Assembly (NCBI GenBank): GCA_963691705.1
Contig: OY829542.1
Span: forward strand, 20,508,579 to 20,572,578
Source: Viola odorata
Taxonomy: Eukaryota; Streptophyta; Magnoliopsida; Malpighiales; Violaceae
DNA length: 64,000 nucleotides
Direction of reading: 5' to 3'
Positions within the stretch are counted from its first letter, which is position 1; every line of letters begins with the position of its first letter. Both the position numbers and the translations under genes were made by a program. Below are positions 10,545 to 22,568 of the stretch, piece after piece. The notes under the pieces were generated by a model. The model searched no databases. It was not told the DNA's origin and was given only the letters and a program-made list of their open reading frames with translations.

Positions 10545-10805
10545 ATGGAGAGGGACGGTGAGAAGCAGGAGGAGGCACAGACACAGCAAATGACGCCAAT
10601 GACGGCGGTGACGCAGGATGCTTACGGCGGAGGGATGTATGGTAAGGAGGAGGAGGGGAAGCAGGAAAAAGAATCCAAGACGGGCTAGCGATACCCAATC
10701 AGCTGATGGGCCTGTGGAGAAGCCCGCAGTTGAGCCCAAACACCAACCGCCACCTTCAACCGGTGATCGGGACCTTGCATCACTGGCCAATCTTACATCC
10801 AGTAG
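10545..10805 (+). pseudogene. Small hydrophilic, frameshifted ORF; possible seed/ABA-type (LEA-like) gene
   Basis: From the ATG at 10545 the frame encodes a very hydrophilic Glu/Gln/Lys/Met-rich start (MERDGEKQEEAQTQQ, then AYGGGMYG) and stops at TAG 10686-10688. The next frame continues with equally hydrophilic sequence (SADGPVEKPAVEPKHQPPP, then STGDRDL), and at 10779 the first frame resumes with ITGQSYIQ and a stop at 10803-10805. Such an uninterrupted compositional style across three frame segments suggests one short gene (about 85 codons) with two compensating indels, or sequence errors. No intron with convincing signals would restore the frame. The two G-boxes and the composition point to a small seed-maturation protein; I recall similar C-termini in such proteins but cannot verify this. 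Confidence 0.4.
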
Positions 10806-11067
10806 CTAATAATTGTTTTCCTTTTCCCTTTTTGAATTGAATTATGTTCTTTTACCTTTTTTTTGTTTTTTGTTTTAGTAGTGTGTAGTAGGTTTTTTAT
10901 GGGATGCAAAGAGTCTAAAAACAATAGTATAAGATTTTGACTGGAAGTAATTTAATTTAATTTCGGTTCGACCTAACCGAAAAAAATTAGAAATCTAAAA
11001 TTCACGCCATTGAACCAAATTAAAGCTACAAAATAAATAATTGTAAACCAAACCTGAAATTAATATA

Positions 11068-11925
11068 GGAAAAGGGTAAAATACACCCCTACATTTGTAT
11101 CATAGGTTAAGATAAGCCACTACATTTGTAATTGAGTCAAATAAGCCACTGCATTTGTATCACATGTCAGGATAAGCCACTACATTTGTAATTGAGTCAA
11201 ATAAGCCACTGTATTTGTCAATTTGATCTACATTAGCCACTCATCCCTAAAAATAGTTATACCTTGTTTGGATATATCATAAGCATGGTATTCTTTTTTA
11301 AATGACATGATATAAAAACCATGACCAACACTCATTTTTACAATTGACCCTAAAAATAGTTATACCTTGTTTGGATATATCATAAGCATGGTATTCTTTT
11401 TTAAATGACATGATATAAAAACCATTACCAACACTCATTTTTACAATTGAAAAATAAAAAGTTGGATCTCAAAAATAAATAAAATTGAGTGCACAAAAAT
11501 AGTGGTTTATTATTTTGATCTTACTCGATGTTTTATCGCTAAAAAAACGAATATTATTTTGATCTCGCTCGATTTTTTATTTTTGAATATTTTGATTCAA
11601 CGTTTTATTTTTCTATTGCAAAAATGAATGTTGAGCATGATTTTTATGCCATGTCATTTTAAAAAAAAATACTATGTAATCATAGTCTTATGATGTATCC
11701 AAACAAGGTATAAGGGATGAGTGGTTAATATAGATCAAATAGATAAATGCAGTGGCTTATTTGGCTCAATTACAAATGTAGTGGCTTATCTTGACATATG
11801 ATACAAATATAGTGGCTTATCCTGACATGTGATACAAATACAGTGGCTTATTTGACTCAATTACAAATGTAGTGGCTTATCTTGACCTATGATACAAATG
11901 CAAGGGTGTATCTTACCCTTTTTCC
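11068..11925. mobile_element. Non-autonomous Mutator-like element with very long TIRs, 858 bp
   Basis: The element starts ggaaaagggtaaaatacacc and ends, on the other strand, ggaaaaagggtaagatacac. The inverted arms extend for about 200 bp each (to about 11270 and from about 11690). The 9-bp attaatata flanks both sides (11059-11067 and 11926-11934). Each arm holds tandem copies of an (a)taagccactacatttgta unit. The centre has a near-exact 101-bp direct duplication (about 11246-11346 and 11347-11448). There is no transposase. Confidence 0.88.
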
Positions 11926-12126
11926 ATTAATATAAGATCAAATCTTAACAATATAATGATTTAATAACAATTTCAATACTTTCTATTCAGTAGTAATTGC
12001 GATATGTTTTAGGAGACTTTTTTATAAGAGTTTAAATATTAATCAGTAATTGCCTATAAAAAAAGGTTTAAGTATTATCACAGTTTTAATAAATTTATCA
12101 CCAAAAAAAGTTACTAAGAAAAAAGT

Positions 12127-12208
12127 TATTATATAATATTAGCACCATTTTTTAAAGACTAAATGCCTATTATATAATATTAGCACCATTTTTTAAAGAT
12201 TAAATGCC
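12127..12208. repeat. 41-bp tandem duplication across the left end of a MITE
   Basis: Copies 12127-12167 and 12168-12208 both read ttattatataatattagcacc and continue through ttttttaaaga(c/t)taaatgcc. The duplicated unit includes the first bases of the MITE at 12198 and its flank, so it arose after that insertion. Confidence 0.8.
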
Positions 12209-12619
12209 TATTTTAATCCCATTTAAAATTTTAAAATTAGTCTTCATTTTTTTTTATAAATTAATTCTTATATTTATATAATTAATTGAAATAAGTTTAA
12301 TTGATTTTATTTTATTTTTCAAAATTTCAAAAAATATGTTTCTGGATAACATGATCAAAATAATAAAAAATAAATTTTTTTCTAATTTTTATTATTAAAT
12401 CAATGTACAATTTTAATAAAAAATAACATTTTTTTAAAATTTTGAATAATAATAATTAATTAAATTAAATTAATTGAACTGATTTTAACCAATTGTATAA
12501 ATATAAGGATCATTTTCAGTCAGTTATATAAACATGAGGATCAATTTTAGTTAAAAATAAAAATAAAAATTAATTTTAAAATTTTAGATAAATGTAGGTA
12601 CTAAAATGAGTATTTAACT
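12198..12619. mobile_element. Mutator-like MITE, about 422 bp, same family as 9049-9428
   Basis: Left end gattaaatgcctattttaat and right end (reverse complement) agttaaatactcattttagt match the terminal repeats of the 9049 element. The inner sequences also match (aattaattgaa..., tgaggatcaatttt). A 9-bp ttttttaaa flanks both sides (12189-12197 and 12620-12628). Non-coding. Confidence 0.7.
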
Positions 12620-12628
12620 TTTTTTAAA

Positions 12629-13556
12629 TAAAAAAATATTTAATTATAATTATAATAGCAAAGATCGAATATATAATTTTACATTTTTAAAATAGCATAA
12701 ATTAAATAATTTTACATTTTAAAAATATAGTTAGCTTACAATCTCGTGCGTATAGCACAAGTTTAATTATAGAAGCCTGAGAGGAACACGATAGTTTGTC
12801 AGCTTTTCCCAACTGTAACCCATCAATTATCTGGTTGTGAGCTTATTTGGAAATAGCGAGATGGACATACTGGTCAAGACGGGCCTGTATTGGGAGGTGC
12901 ATGTTTGGGCTCAATGTTGGCCCAAAATAAATCCGTTTTGTTCCTAATAGATACGGAAATTCATGAATCATGAGTGTCAAATAGTCTTTTTATAAATTAT
13001 TCTACTTAACATTTTTATTTTTAATAGTTACTAATTTTTATGTTTATTTATATTTTAAATTTAATTAATAATATGTAAATAAAATTATTATATTAACACA
13101 CAGTGCCGGCTAGTGGATGTTTTCTTTACAAATGTATCACGGGTTCGATTTTTATTCTATAATAATAATTAATAATAATACTAATTTTTGAAGGGAAAAA
13201 ATGTAGAAACTAGGTAAAATTCGTACTTTGGTCCCATTTGCTTACTAAGTTGCATAATTTTCTACCCACTTAAGTTTCAGTTAAATTATAATTTAATGCA
13301 TACCTAATAATGTGGGTCAAATTATAATCGCTGTATTATATACTCTCTTCGGATATTTTTAGTTGTCCAATTTAAGAAAAAAAAAAGATTTTATAAATGG
13401 TTAATTAATTTTTTACATATTTTACATTTTCAATAATTATTTTAAAACTTTCACCCAAAAGCTATATACCTCTTTTATATTTCTAAATATTGTTATTATT
13501 ATTTCCATCAATTCCACTAATTTTAACCTGAAATAATCATCACCTTGGTACTAAGT
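12629..13556. other. Intergenic; possible truncated Stowaway-like end near 13340
   Basis: No gene. The stretch tactctcttcggatattttt followed by agttgtccaattt near 13340 looks like one end of a Stowaway-type MITE, but a second end is not recognisable. Confidence 0.35.
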
Positions 13557-14201
13557 TGCTATCAACGTGGAAAAAGAAAAGGAAAAGCAAGCTTGGCGTG
13601 CCAGCAGCAAAGTTGGAAATGTGGCAGGTGAATTAATTGAATTAATTCATGTGAACAATGAAAAGTGAATTGAAAGAGTGGGCTTTTGATGTGTTGACCT
13701 TTGAAAGGTTGGTTGGTGTATGTAATGTGAATAATGGAAAGGAAAAAGTGGAAGGAAGAAGCCACGTTGATTGAAAGGAAATCCAAGTTGGATTTCACAT
13801 GGTCAAATGATCACATGGTGTGTGATCATGTTGTTTTTCCTTTTCATTTGTTGACATTGCCTATATTTAGGCATGCGTAGGAATGAGATCAAGAGTATCA
13901 ATTGAGAGCAATTGCAGCAGACAGAGCAATTGAGAGAATTGAGAGAGGGATCACGGTTGAGTATCCCGTGAGAGAAAAATAGAGAGTATTTTTCTTGTGT
14001 GATTGAGAGAAAAATAAATCAGTGAGGGCATTTATTTTTCTTAATTGTAAACCTAATAATTTATTATTAGTGAAAGATTGTTCGGAGTTGGCCCGTGATT
14101 TTTCCTCGTTGGAGGTTTTCCACGTAAATTCTGTGTGTTGTTTATTTTTGCTGTTCTGTATTTTTGTTTGTTCGATCCTGAGCGGGAGATTTTTCCCAAC
14201 A
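13557..14201 (+). mobile_element. Copia-like LTR remnant (solo LTR or deletion derivative)
   Basis: The right part (gaggttttccacgtaaattc ... gggagatttttcccaaca, ending 14201) is typical of the 3' end of plant Ty1/copia LTRs. A TATA-like ctatattta lies near 13861, then a transcript-like leader rich in gagaga and attgag words. The left border is uncertain; tgctatcaacgtgg at 13557 is my best guess and I see no matching target duplication. No primer binding site follows, so this is not the 5' LTR of a complete element. Confidence 0.45.
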
Positions 14202-16153
14202 CTGTGTTGTGAAAGACTAAGTGAAGCCATGGTGGATCTCTCTGGTTTTGATGGGTTCCATGAATTAATATAATAACAAAAAAGAGAGGAACGAGGAAAA
14301 CAGATTGAGGCGGGTTAGGGTTGTTGGAATTTGTTTTTTTTTTAATAAAAAAATTGATTTTGTTATTGGATAATAAGATTTTGTTTTTCGAAAATTGGTT
14401 GATGTTCTTGGCTGAAAGACGGAAGCCTTTTGCGTTGCGTTTTGCGAGATAACTACACCCATTTCTGGGTTGGGCGGTTGTTGCTGTAGTTGTAGTAGGG
14501 GCATTTTAGGGATTTTACGTGCTTGCTTTATTAAGAAGTTAGCATCATTTCCAATTTTTCCAAATAAAAACTTGCTAGCAAAATCTCACCTACCATTTCT
14601 AGTAACTAGTAACTAGTCTGAAAATCTAATAACTAGCCTATGCACGCGGATTTACAAAGTTTTCTGCTCTTGTTTTAATACCATTTTTGGCAATTAGAAG
14701 AAAACTATATTTGCAAATAATTCAAGTCATTTTTTCCTTAAAACGTATGGAAATAAACATAGAAGAGATCAAATCGTTGTGTAAAAATATTTGGATAGGA
14801 AAGAAGTCGGTTTAAATAATAATAAAAATAAATGAAAAATATGTTTGCATCATTTTAGTTTCTAACTCGGTCCATACTAGTCATATCAATCAATTATTTA
14901 TCGATATGGACGGTAGGTTATCTCAAATACTAAAAATAGTATCTTGAATGTTTATAAATTTATATGTATGAATATAACAAAAATAGAATATCGAAATGCC
15001 ATTTTAACCGGAATGATACATTCTATACCAATGCAAAACCGAAAGGCTCACTGGGATTGACAATCTTGTCTATTAGCCTTGTTTTAGGAGTACGAGTATT
15101 GGGCTCCCACAAGGACAAGTTCAGCCGTTTTTTTAAGAAACTTTACCTTATACTTGTAGACATTAGACTTTTGGGCCGTATGAATTCCCTAAAGCCCATG
15201 AAGCCGAAGATTATATATATTTGACGAGGCCCGAAGATGGTTCATGGCTGTTGATCTAATGGGTCCAAACCCATCAACATTCTTCATTTATTAATTTAAT
15301 TTTTTTTAATAGGTGGAGGTAAGAATAAAACCTAGATTCGATCTCTTAATAATACATTTATTATCAGCGAGACAATCAATAAAACTTCATTTGATAAATT
15401 AAATTAAAAAATAAATAAATTTTAAACAAATTTTAAATTAAACCAAACCAAAAAAAAAAAAAAAATTCTAAATCTTTATCTTACCATATGATATTGGTGA
15501 GACTTACATATGAAAATGATCACACCACTAAAAAAGCCTACTAAAACCGACCAAATTATATTTGGACAAAAATATCATCAGTATTTATTTTATTTGCAAG
15601 AGAGAATTTCAAAGTTTCGACAGGTTTTTAGAGACTTTTTGGCGGATCTGTTGAAAAATACTTGGTAGAAAAAAAACTTCAGCCATTGAAATTCCTGTTT
15701 TCACGTGCGAAGTATATATGTATAATGTAGGCAACTTCCACCGATACAAGTTTACGATAGGAAATAGTACGTCTCAAACAGACCTGGGCGTGGCTCTAGT
15801 CGGACTTTATGGTTCTTTGATCAGGGCTAAGTAATAAATCTCTAAACCCGATCTGCTCCGGACTAGACCCGTATGGACTCGCAGGCTTTCAGGCCAACAA
15901 ACCCATGGGCTTAATTTTATAAAATTTTCAACTGCAATAATATTTGCAATTTGAAGCAAAAACTTGGCAATACGCATACCGTAATTGAACCGGCAAAAGG
16001 AGAACAAGTGTAAAAACCGCAAGTGATGGGCCCAAAATGGATGCATTAATCATCCAAAGAATGAATAAATAGAAAAAACAAAGTTCTGAGCAATGCTTGG
16101 ATTCAGATACTAAACCACCTAAACAAAAACAATAGTGCCTGGAAAGTAGCTCT
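14202..16153. other. Intergenic, 3' flank of ESV1; no gene seen
   Basis: Short frames occur (for example 14265-14504 minus and 14964-15224 plus), but none has recognisable domains, conserved composition or splice context. The part from about 15800 to 16153 may include the 3' UTR of the minus-strand ESV1 gene. Confidence 0.45.
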
Positions 16154-19100
16154 TCACTGTAATGTAGGCGGAGGCGAGCCTGGTGGTGCGTCCAAGCCCC
16201 AGTCAGGAATGGGTGGAGATGACCCAAAATCAAAATTTGGGAAGACACCAGGCGGTCTTTCCTGTGGTTTAATCGATAGCAATTGGCTCGAATCGCCCAC
16301 GATGTCAGCCCATCCATAATGAGGTTCAGCCCTTCATCAAATGCGCAAATCCAACATAAAGTTAACCCAAATGTAGTCTCTTTGAAAGTAAGTTCAAACT
16401 AGCCTAACAAGTAAAAAAAGAGAGGCACTTTCTTACTCGTAATAGGTTTCCTCGTCTACGACGATATCCCAGCTTTCACCTGTTGTACTCTTTCCATATT
16501 TGTGTACTTTCCTGCCATTAATCATCAAGGAGTGTATTAGTTGTCAACACAACACACAAAATAAGCTCACGTGAGGTCAAAGCACATTCTTTTCTGGATG
16601 CATGAGATTAGTTCCATCATTTAAGAAGCTTTTTGCAATCAATGAAGTGATCTAGGAGGTCCATACCCGTTTCCGAAGTGTTCCTCTCCCCATGTCCTTG
16701 ACCAACCTAGACATGAAAGAAATTAGTGAAAAGTACCGCACTTTACATATTTCATTTATAACCGAACATGAAAACTTCAATGTGGCCAACTCATTGTTAT
16801 TCAAACAAGAAACAACTCAGCAAACCAGCTAAGAAATTCATCCTTAATGCCTCTAAGGTAGCACATATCCATGAGATCAGTTACAAATCAATTTGAAGCA
16901 GTACTTACGAGATATTCTGCAACGTAGAATGAGCAATAAAGGCCCTACATGATAACAACGCTGACTACTTAAATTAAGAGTTGTTTATATGAATGAGCCT
17001 CAGAAGTGCAAGAAAACTATGACGTGGATAAACTGTCACCCTGGATTGAGCAGACACAGCAAAAGTACATTCCTTCAAACATAGGTAACTCAAGATTATG
17101 TCGTGTTAACAAATAGGTTCCGTATCAAAATGGTTTACGCATGCATGTAGAAAGATGAGTTCTCAAAAGAATCAACTTGAAATAAGATCCACTATGAAAA
17201 AACAGGTTTCCAAAGTTCTAACTAAAATAGCAGGTGCATATATTCAATGCACCAAGTTCATATAACTTCAAAATATATGTAGGAAATTAGACATTAAACT
17301 GATGGTGAAACATACGTTCAGCACTTGGAGACACATGCCACGTCTCCCCCTGGCGTGAACCTATACCAGCAAAGAACTTTTCTTCCCACTTGTCTCCCCA
17401 TTTAGTTCCCAATTCAGTCTCAGCCCATTTATCCGTCCTGAGGAGTAGAAAAATAAATTCAAAATAGAATGTTTTCGCACAGACAGCAAGGAGAATCAAA
17501 ATTTGGATTTTTAAATAAAAGTCTTGGAGAACACTAATAAGTCATCTCATATTTCAAGTTGTGCACATTTCTAATTCCAGAAAGTATAAGCATACCAGCA
17601 CCGAGAACAGAAAAAGGCAGCACAAAATTATAATGAAATCAACAAAAGGAAATCATGGACAGTTAGAGAAAACCATTTAAGAACAGATCCTCTTCCATCA
17701 TAATTCTCTCCCCACTTCTCCCACCATGATTGTTCGTTCAGTCTACCATACTTATGCGCCCCTTTCTCAGTCCCACCTTTAGCATCATATTTCTCCCACC
17801 TAGGACCAAAATTTTAAAATGTTGTTTAATTCAACTGTCTACAAAATACAATTTGGAAAGTCACCTTATTTGCTTATTACTATAATAGCTCACCATTTCT
17901 CGTACCACCCAGCATTCTCAGTGCCTGATTTCGCTTGCTTCTGTGCACTCCTCTCTATCCTTGCTAAATTACTGCAACAATATAAGGCGGTCCAGGTGGT
18001 GAATTACTGAAAATCTAGACATTGATTTTGAGGAAATATCCAATTTAATTAGAAGAGACAATTCCTACTAAGATCATTACCTCCACTCATCTTGATGAAG
18101 CACCTCTAGCCATGTTTCCCACCACGAATCCCCTTCAGCATTCCTTCCGGATTTCTCCACTCCTAAGAAATAGCAAGTCAAGTAAGTATAACCTTACACG
18201 GTTATACTGAATATGGACTAAACTTGAAACATGGACATGCCATGCAAAAGTGCAAATGATAAAGCAAGTGACATACCTAGCTCTTTGTATCCGGTCCAAT
18301 CACTTTTCTCCCACCACTGTCAATGATATCAACAAATCCAATTAAACGCATCCTCCTGGGATGATACTTAATAGAGTCATAAAAACAATGCCAGCTTAAA
18401 AGCTTGACAAAATGCCATGACACCAGAAAGAGTTATACCGTTTCTTTCCACTCCGAGGAACCATCATGAGATTTGCCGCCCATCCTGGTCCATCTACATC
18501 TATACCCATTATAACGCAAATCCTCTCCACTCTCTCGATACCAAGTACTTCCACCTTCATTGGTGCCTGACTCATAAACATTTTCATTCAACAAACTGAT
18601 CCCCCAATCTTTCTCATTCGCGATTCCCGTGTCTACATTGAGAAAGCAGCGCAATCAATTACCCGCAATGTGACTGCATTTTGAACAAAAACTGACATAA
18701 ACTAAGAGGAAAACAGATCAGTTACCTCTCTTTGGCGGAGTATCTCGCGACTGGGGGGCTGAATTTCTAGGAGTAGTACAACGAGGATAAAACTTATCAT
18801 GTTTCTTAACAAAACGAGACCTGAATGAATTGAAGTAGTACTAATCAGTAACAATGAGAATCAATCCTAACAAAAAAAAAACAGATAAAGTTTAAAGATC
18901 AGAGGCGCAGCTTACTGAGAAGAAGGGAATGACAATGGTGAAGTGGCTTGCGCTCGGACCCGATGAGGGCTTTTCTCTCTGGGTTTCTCAACAATCTTAC
19001 CCGACCCGCAACTCCTCCGGGGGTCAGAGCAGCAGCAGCTACTGATCCTACCCACTCGAGTTTTGCTACTTCCGAGGCGGGAGAACCTCAATCCCCATTG

Positions 19101-19223
19101 TTTCTTCTTGCTGAGCTGGAACGGGACATTAAGTGGAAGTTGAGGCGGAGGGGACGGCGAAATGGCGAGTCGATGGGGGTTGAAATCGAGGTGAGTCGCG
19201 AAACCTCTGGAAGTGGCCGCCAT
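16154..19223 (-). CDS. ESV1: EARLY STARVATION 1-like plastid starch-granule protein
   Basis: Eleven exons: 19223-18916, 18820-18726, 18632-18439, 18316-18277, 18162-18081, 17971-17894, 17799-17674, 17437-17316, 16706-16667, 16511-16437, 16331-16154. All introns are GT-AG, phases close, and the product is 445 aa (Arabidopsis ESV1 is about 426). The first 100 residues are Ser/Arg/Pro-rich and lack acidic runs, as in a chloroplast transit peptide. From about residue 155 a Trp- and aromatic-rich domain follows (GYRCRWTRMGG, SWWETW, EKWWEKYDAKGG, NEQSWWEKWGE, TWGEEHFGNG, ESWDIVVDEETYYE). The C-terminus is short and proline-rich (ends GSPPPTLQ). ESV1 and its paralogue LESV bind starch glucans in the stroma and organise granules so that starch lasts the night. 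The short N-terminal part and Pro-rich tail favour ESV1 over LESV (about 578 aa). Confidence 0.92.
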
Positions 19224-19324
19224 AAGTTAGGAGAATGCCATAGGGAAGAAGTAGCGGTGGTTATAGGGCGGGGGAGGCGGTGGTTTTTGAAGAGGAGAAG
19301 AGATGGTAAGGGGAGAGAGAAATG

Positions 19325-20410
19325 CGGAGTTTTTAAAAATTAAAAATTAAAAATTGAAAAATGGGGTTAAGATTGCATGGATTAAGCAGACAATGGGTTG
19401 ACATTAATCGACTTTTTAAAAATTAAAAGTTAAAAATTGAAAAATAGGATTAAGATTAAGCAAGGATTAAGTAGACAATGGGTTGACATTAAGCGAATTT
19501 TTAAAAATTAAAAATTAAAAATTGAAAAATAGGGTTAAGATTAACATTAAGTAAAGATTAAGCGGATTGACATTAAGTGACTTTTTAAAAATTGAAAAAT
19601 GGGGTTAAGATTAACATTAAGCAAGGATTAAACAGACAATGAATTGACATTAAGCGACTTTTTTAAAAATTAAAAATTAAAAATTGAAAAATAGGGTTAA
19701 GATTAACATTAAGCAAAGATTAAGCAGACAATGGATTAACATTAAATGATTTTTTTAAAAATTGAAAAATGGGGTTAAGATTAACATTAAGTAAGGATTA
19801 AGCAAACAAATGGGTTGACATTAAGCGACTTTTAAAAATTAAAAATTAAAAATTGAAAAATGGGGTTAAGATTAACGTTAAGTAAGGATTAAGCAAACAA
19901 ATGGGTTGACATTAAGCGACTTTTTAAAAATTGAAAAATGGGTTAAGATTAACATTAAGCAAGGATTAAGCAGGATTGACATTAAGCGACTTTTTAAAAA
20001 TTAAAAATTAAAAATTGAAAAATGGAGTTAAGATTAACATTAAGCAAGGATTAAGTAGACAATGGATTGACATTAAGCGACTTTTTAAAAATTATAAAAA
20101 TTGAAAAATGGGGTTAAGATTAACATTAAGCAAAGATTAAGCAGACAATGGATTGACATTAAGCGACTTTTTAAAAATTAAAAATTAAAAATTGAAAAAT
20201 GGGGTTAAGATTAACATTAAGGAAGGATTAAGCGGACAGTGGATTGACATTAAACGACTTTTAAAAATTGAAAATTGAAAATTAAAAAATGGAGTTAAGA
20301 TTAACATTAAGGAAGGATTAAGCAGACAATTTTTTAAAAATTAAAAAATGCGGTTAAGATTAACATTAAGTAAGAATTAAACAGACAATGGGTTGACATT
20401 AAGTGACTTG
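19325..20410. repeat. AT-rich minisatellite, about 12 copies of a 70-93 bp unit, upstream of ESV1
   Basis: Each unit has a run of aaaaatt words, then tgaaaaatggggttaagatt, aacattaagcaaggattaag, cagacaatgggttgacatta and agcgactttt. Unit starts (gacattaag) fall near 19401, 19482, 19570, 19647, 19738, 19818, 19908, 19977, 20069, 20155, 20248 and 20395. Length variation comes from the number of aaaatt subunits and from loss of the cagacaatggg segment. The array begins about 100 bp upstream of the ESV1 start codon, so it occupies its promoter region. Confidence 0.9.
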
Positions 20411-22370
20411 TGTTGAGGTAGTGTTTTGTTTTATTTGTATATTTTAGCTAAATAATTAATAATTTGTATGAATTTGGAAATTGAAAAACAGACGAGAGGC
20501 GAAAGATGCTGTGGTCGAATGGATTGCGCTGAGAGAGATGATTCAGATCGGCCATGGCTGCGAATCCCGGATTCTATTATACACGTGAGCATCCTGGTCC
20601 CACCTTTTGTACTTTGCATCTCTCTTCCCTCTCTCCCTCTGCCACGTGTTCTTCCTGTAGCCGTTAATTGACAGTTAAGACTAATTAGACTAATCTTATT
20701 AGAATAATGACAGGCTCTTCCAATAAAAAATTTAAAACTCGAATTGAAATTTTACTTTTAATAAACAATTTTGATTAATATTTTTTACTTAAAACTATCA
20801 ATAAAATGGAGCCTTAATAATTTTACTTAATTATCAATAAATATTCTAACAAAAAAATCAATCTCTAGTTTTTTGAATTTTCCATAAAATTTTGAAATCC
20901 TTTATATATAGTTTACAAATTCTTTAATTTTTTATATTTTCTGTAATTGTATGATTTTTTATAATAATTTCTCCTGTCTTTTTTATAATTCGTTGCATTC
21001 TCCTATTTTTCTTAATTTTTTAATTATTAAAAATATTATTAGAAAAATGTAATCTTCATTTTATGATTTATTTTTATCTTTTAATAATCTTTGAATATAA
21101 AAAATAAAAAATTTAACATTTTGAAAACTAGAAATTGCTTATCCCAACACAAGCCTAAATTGAAGGAATGGGAAGGTGGTCGGTCTGTTTTTCGGGGTTT
21201 GTGGGAGGAAATACTTGTGGCTGCTGTAGGAGTCGGCAGAAAAAATGAATAAAAACTCTAATAAAAAGAATAATGGAAGTGAAATCCCAAATCCAAATCC
21301 TGGATTCATAGACTTTTTTCACAAGAAATCTTTGTTGATGGCTACTGGTTGGAAAATCCAAAACACTGATCTTATCCAAACATCAGAATTTGCAAATTGC
21401 AACTTAAAACACCAGGCAACCATACGAGCAAGTACGTGTTTTTTCACACATTCCCCAGCACGTTGACGTTGATGACAATTGTTGACCAGGAGCTGAAAGA
21501 TTGCAACTTGCAGCAGATAAGCTGAAATTCAAAAAACGTGGGAGCTTGCGTGTCCAGATAGATACACGTGGCGTTTGTAGTTTGCTTGCTTGGTGACTGA
21601 GAACCCCACCTGTCAATCAGCAAAGAGAATATTAGAAATCTGAGGCTTTTGTGGTTCTGCCAATGAACGAGGAAACCATGTATCGTACTCGTCGTCATCC
21701 CGACCCCATTTGGATAAGCTTCACGTCACTTCCAGATTCGCAACGGATCTCTGCTGCCAATAATTAATTAATGACAGCCATGTGTCTCGCAACTTTTTCT
21801 GCCATTTCAGTCTTTTACCTCATCATTCCTCACGTCCACCACACCATCCATAGTGCCATACATACTGATACAACAATGGAAAAAAAGAGCACCTAATTAA
21901 GTTTTTTACTTGAAATTTGATACAAAAAATAATTATTTTTGAATTAATTCAAGTATTGTATACATTGGTATCTGGTGTAAAAAAACAAATGTCTTTTACT
22001 AGCAAAGAATGAATTATAAGTTTTTGCAGTATCAAATATGCACTAAATATGTAAATAAAAATTGCAGCATGCATAGAAATTTGTAGAACAAAAGTTTCAT
22101 AAAAAAAGAAGTAACAAATGTTGGAGTATAGATTTAGTATACTTCCAAAATCGGTGTAGACCACACCAGTAAAAGCCCTTGAGTAGAAGATGATGAATAA
22201 CTCCTTGTTGAATTTAAGTGAAACCATGTGTAGAAGAAAATACAACATCAATGGAGGAGCCTTGACGATATCCAAACATACAATGCACTGCAGTTATACT
22301 GTGGTGGTATACATGGGAAGAGAAATGAATTTTTACTATGCAGGAAAAAAAATCGTCGGCGTTTCCCCGA
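20411..22370. other. Intergenic, no gene supported
   Basis: Overlapping short frames on both strands at 21155-21700 have no recognisable domains. Scattered ACGTG words occur (acacgtgagc near 20580, gccacgtgttc near 20641, acacgtggcg near 21564). The right end is likely the 3' flank of the EIPR1 gene. Confidence 0.4.
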
Positions 22371-22474
22371 TACAGAAAGTGCGCACGGATGCTGTATTAA
22401 CACGTTTTACTTCACTTTCCCTTACAGAAAGTGCGCACGGATGCTGTATTAACACGTTTTACTTCACTTTCCCC
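22371..22474. repeat. 52-bp tandem duplication downstream of EIPR1
   Basis: Copies 22371-22422 and 22423-22474 differ at the last base only (each starts tacagaaagtgcgcacggat and runs through cacgttttacttcactttcc). They lie about 100-200 bp past the EIPR1 stop codon, probably in or near its 3' UTR. Confidence 0.9.
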
Positions 22475-22568
22475 AGTCAGCCATTGTATTCGAATACCCA
22501 GTTTTCGGAATCCTCTTTGGCATTGGTATGGTGGAAACAACCAGAGCATGAACAGTTTATGACGAACA

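Noticed and set aside
10482..10790. 102-codon frame on the minus strand opposite the small hydrophilic ORF
   Set aside because: It is the antisense shadow of a biased coding-like sequence and lacks a promoter; the plus strand has the G-boxes and TATA.
15928..16317. 129-codon minus-strand frame at the end of ESV1
   Set aside because: It is an alternative frame of the last ESV1 exon running into the 3' flank.
21155..21698. Five overlapping frames on both strands
   Set aside because: No domain, no splice context and incompatible overlaps; looks like ordinary unique spacer.
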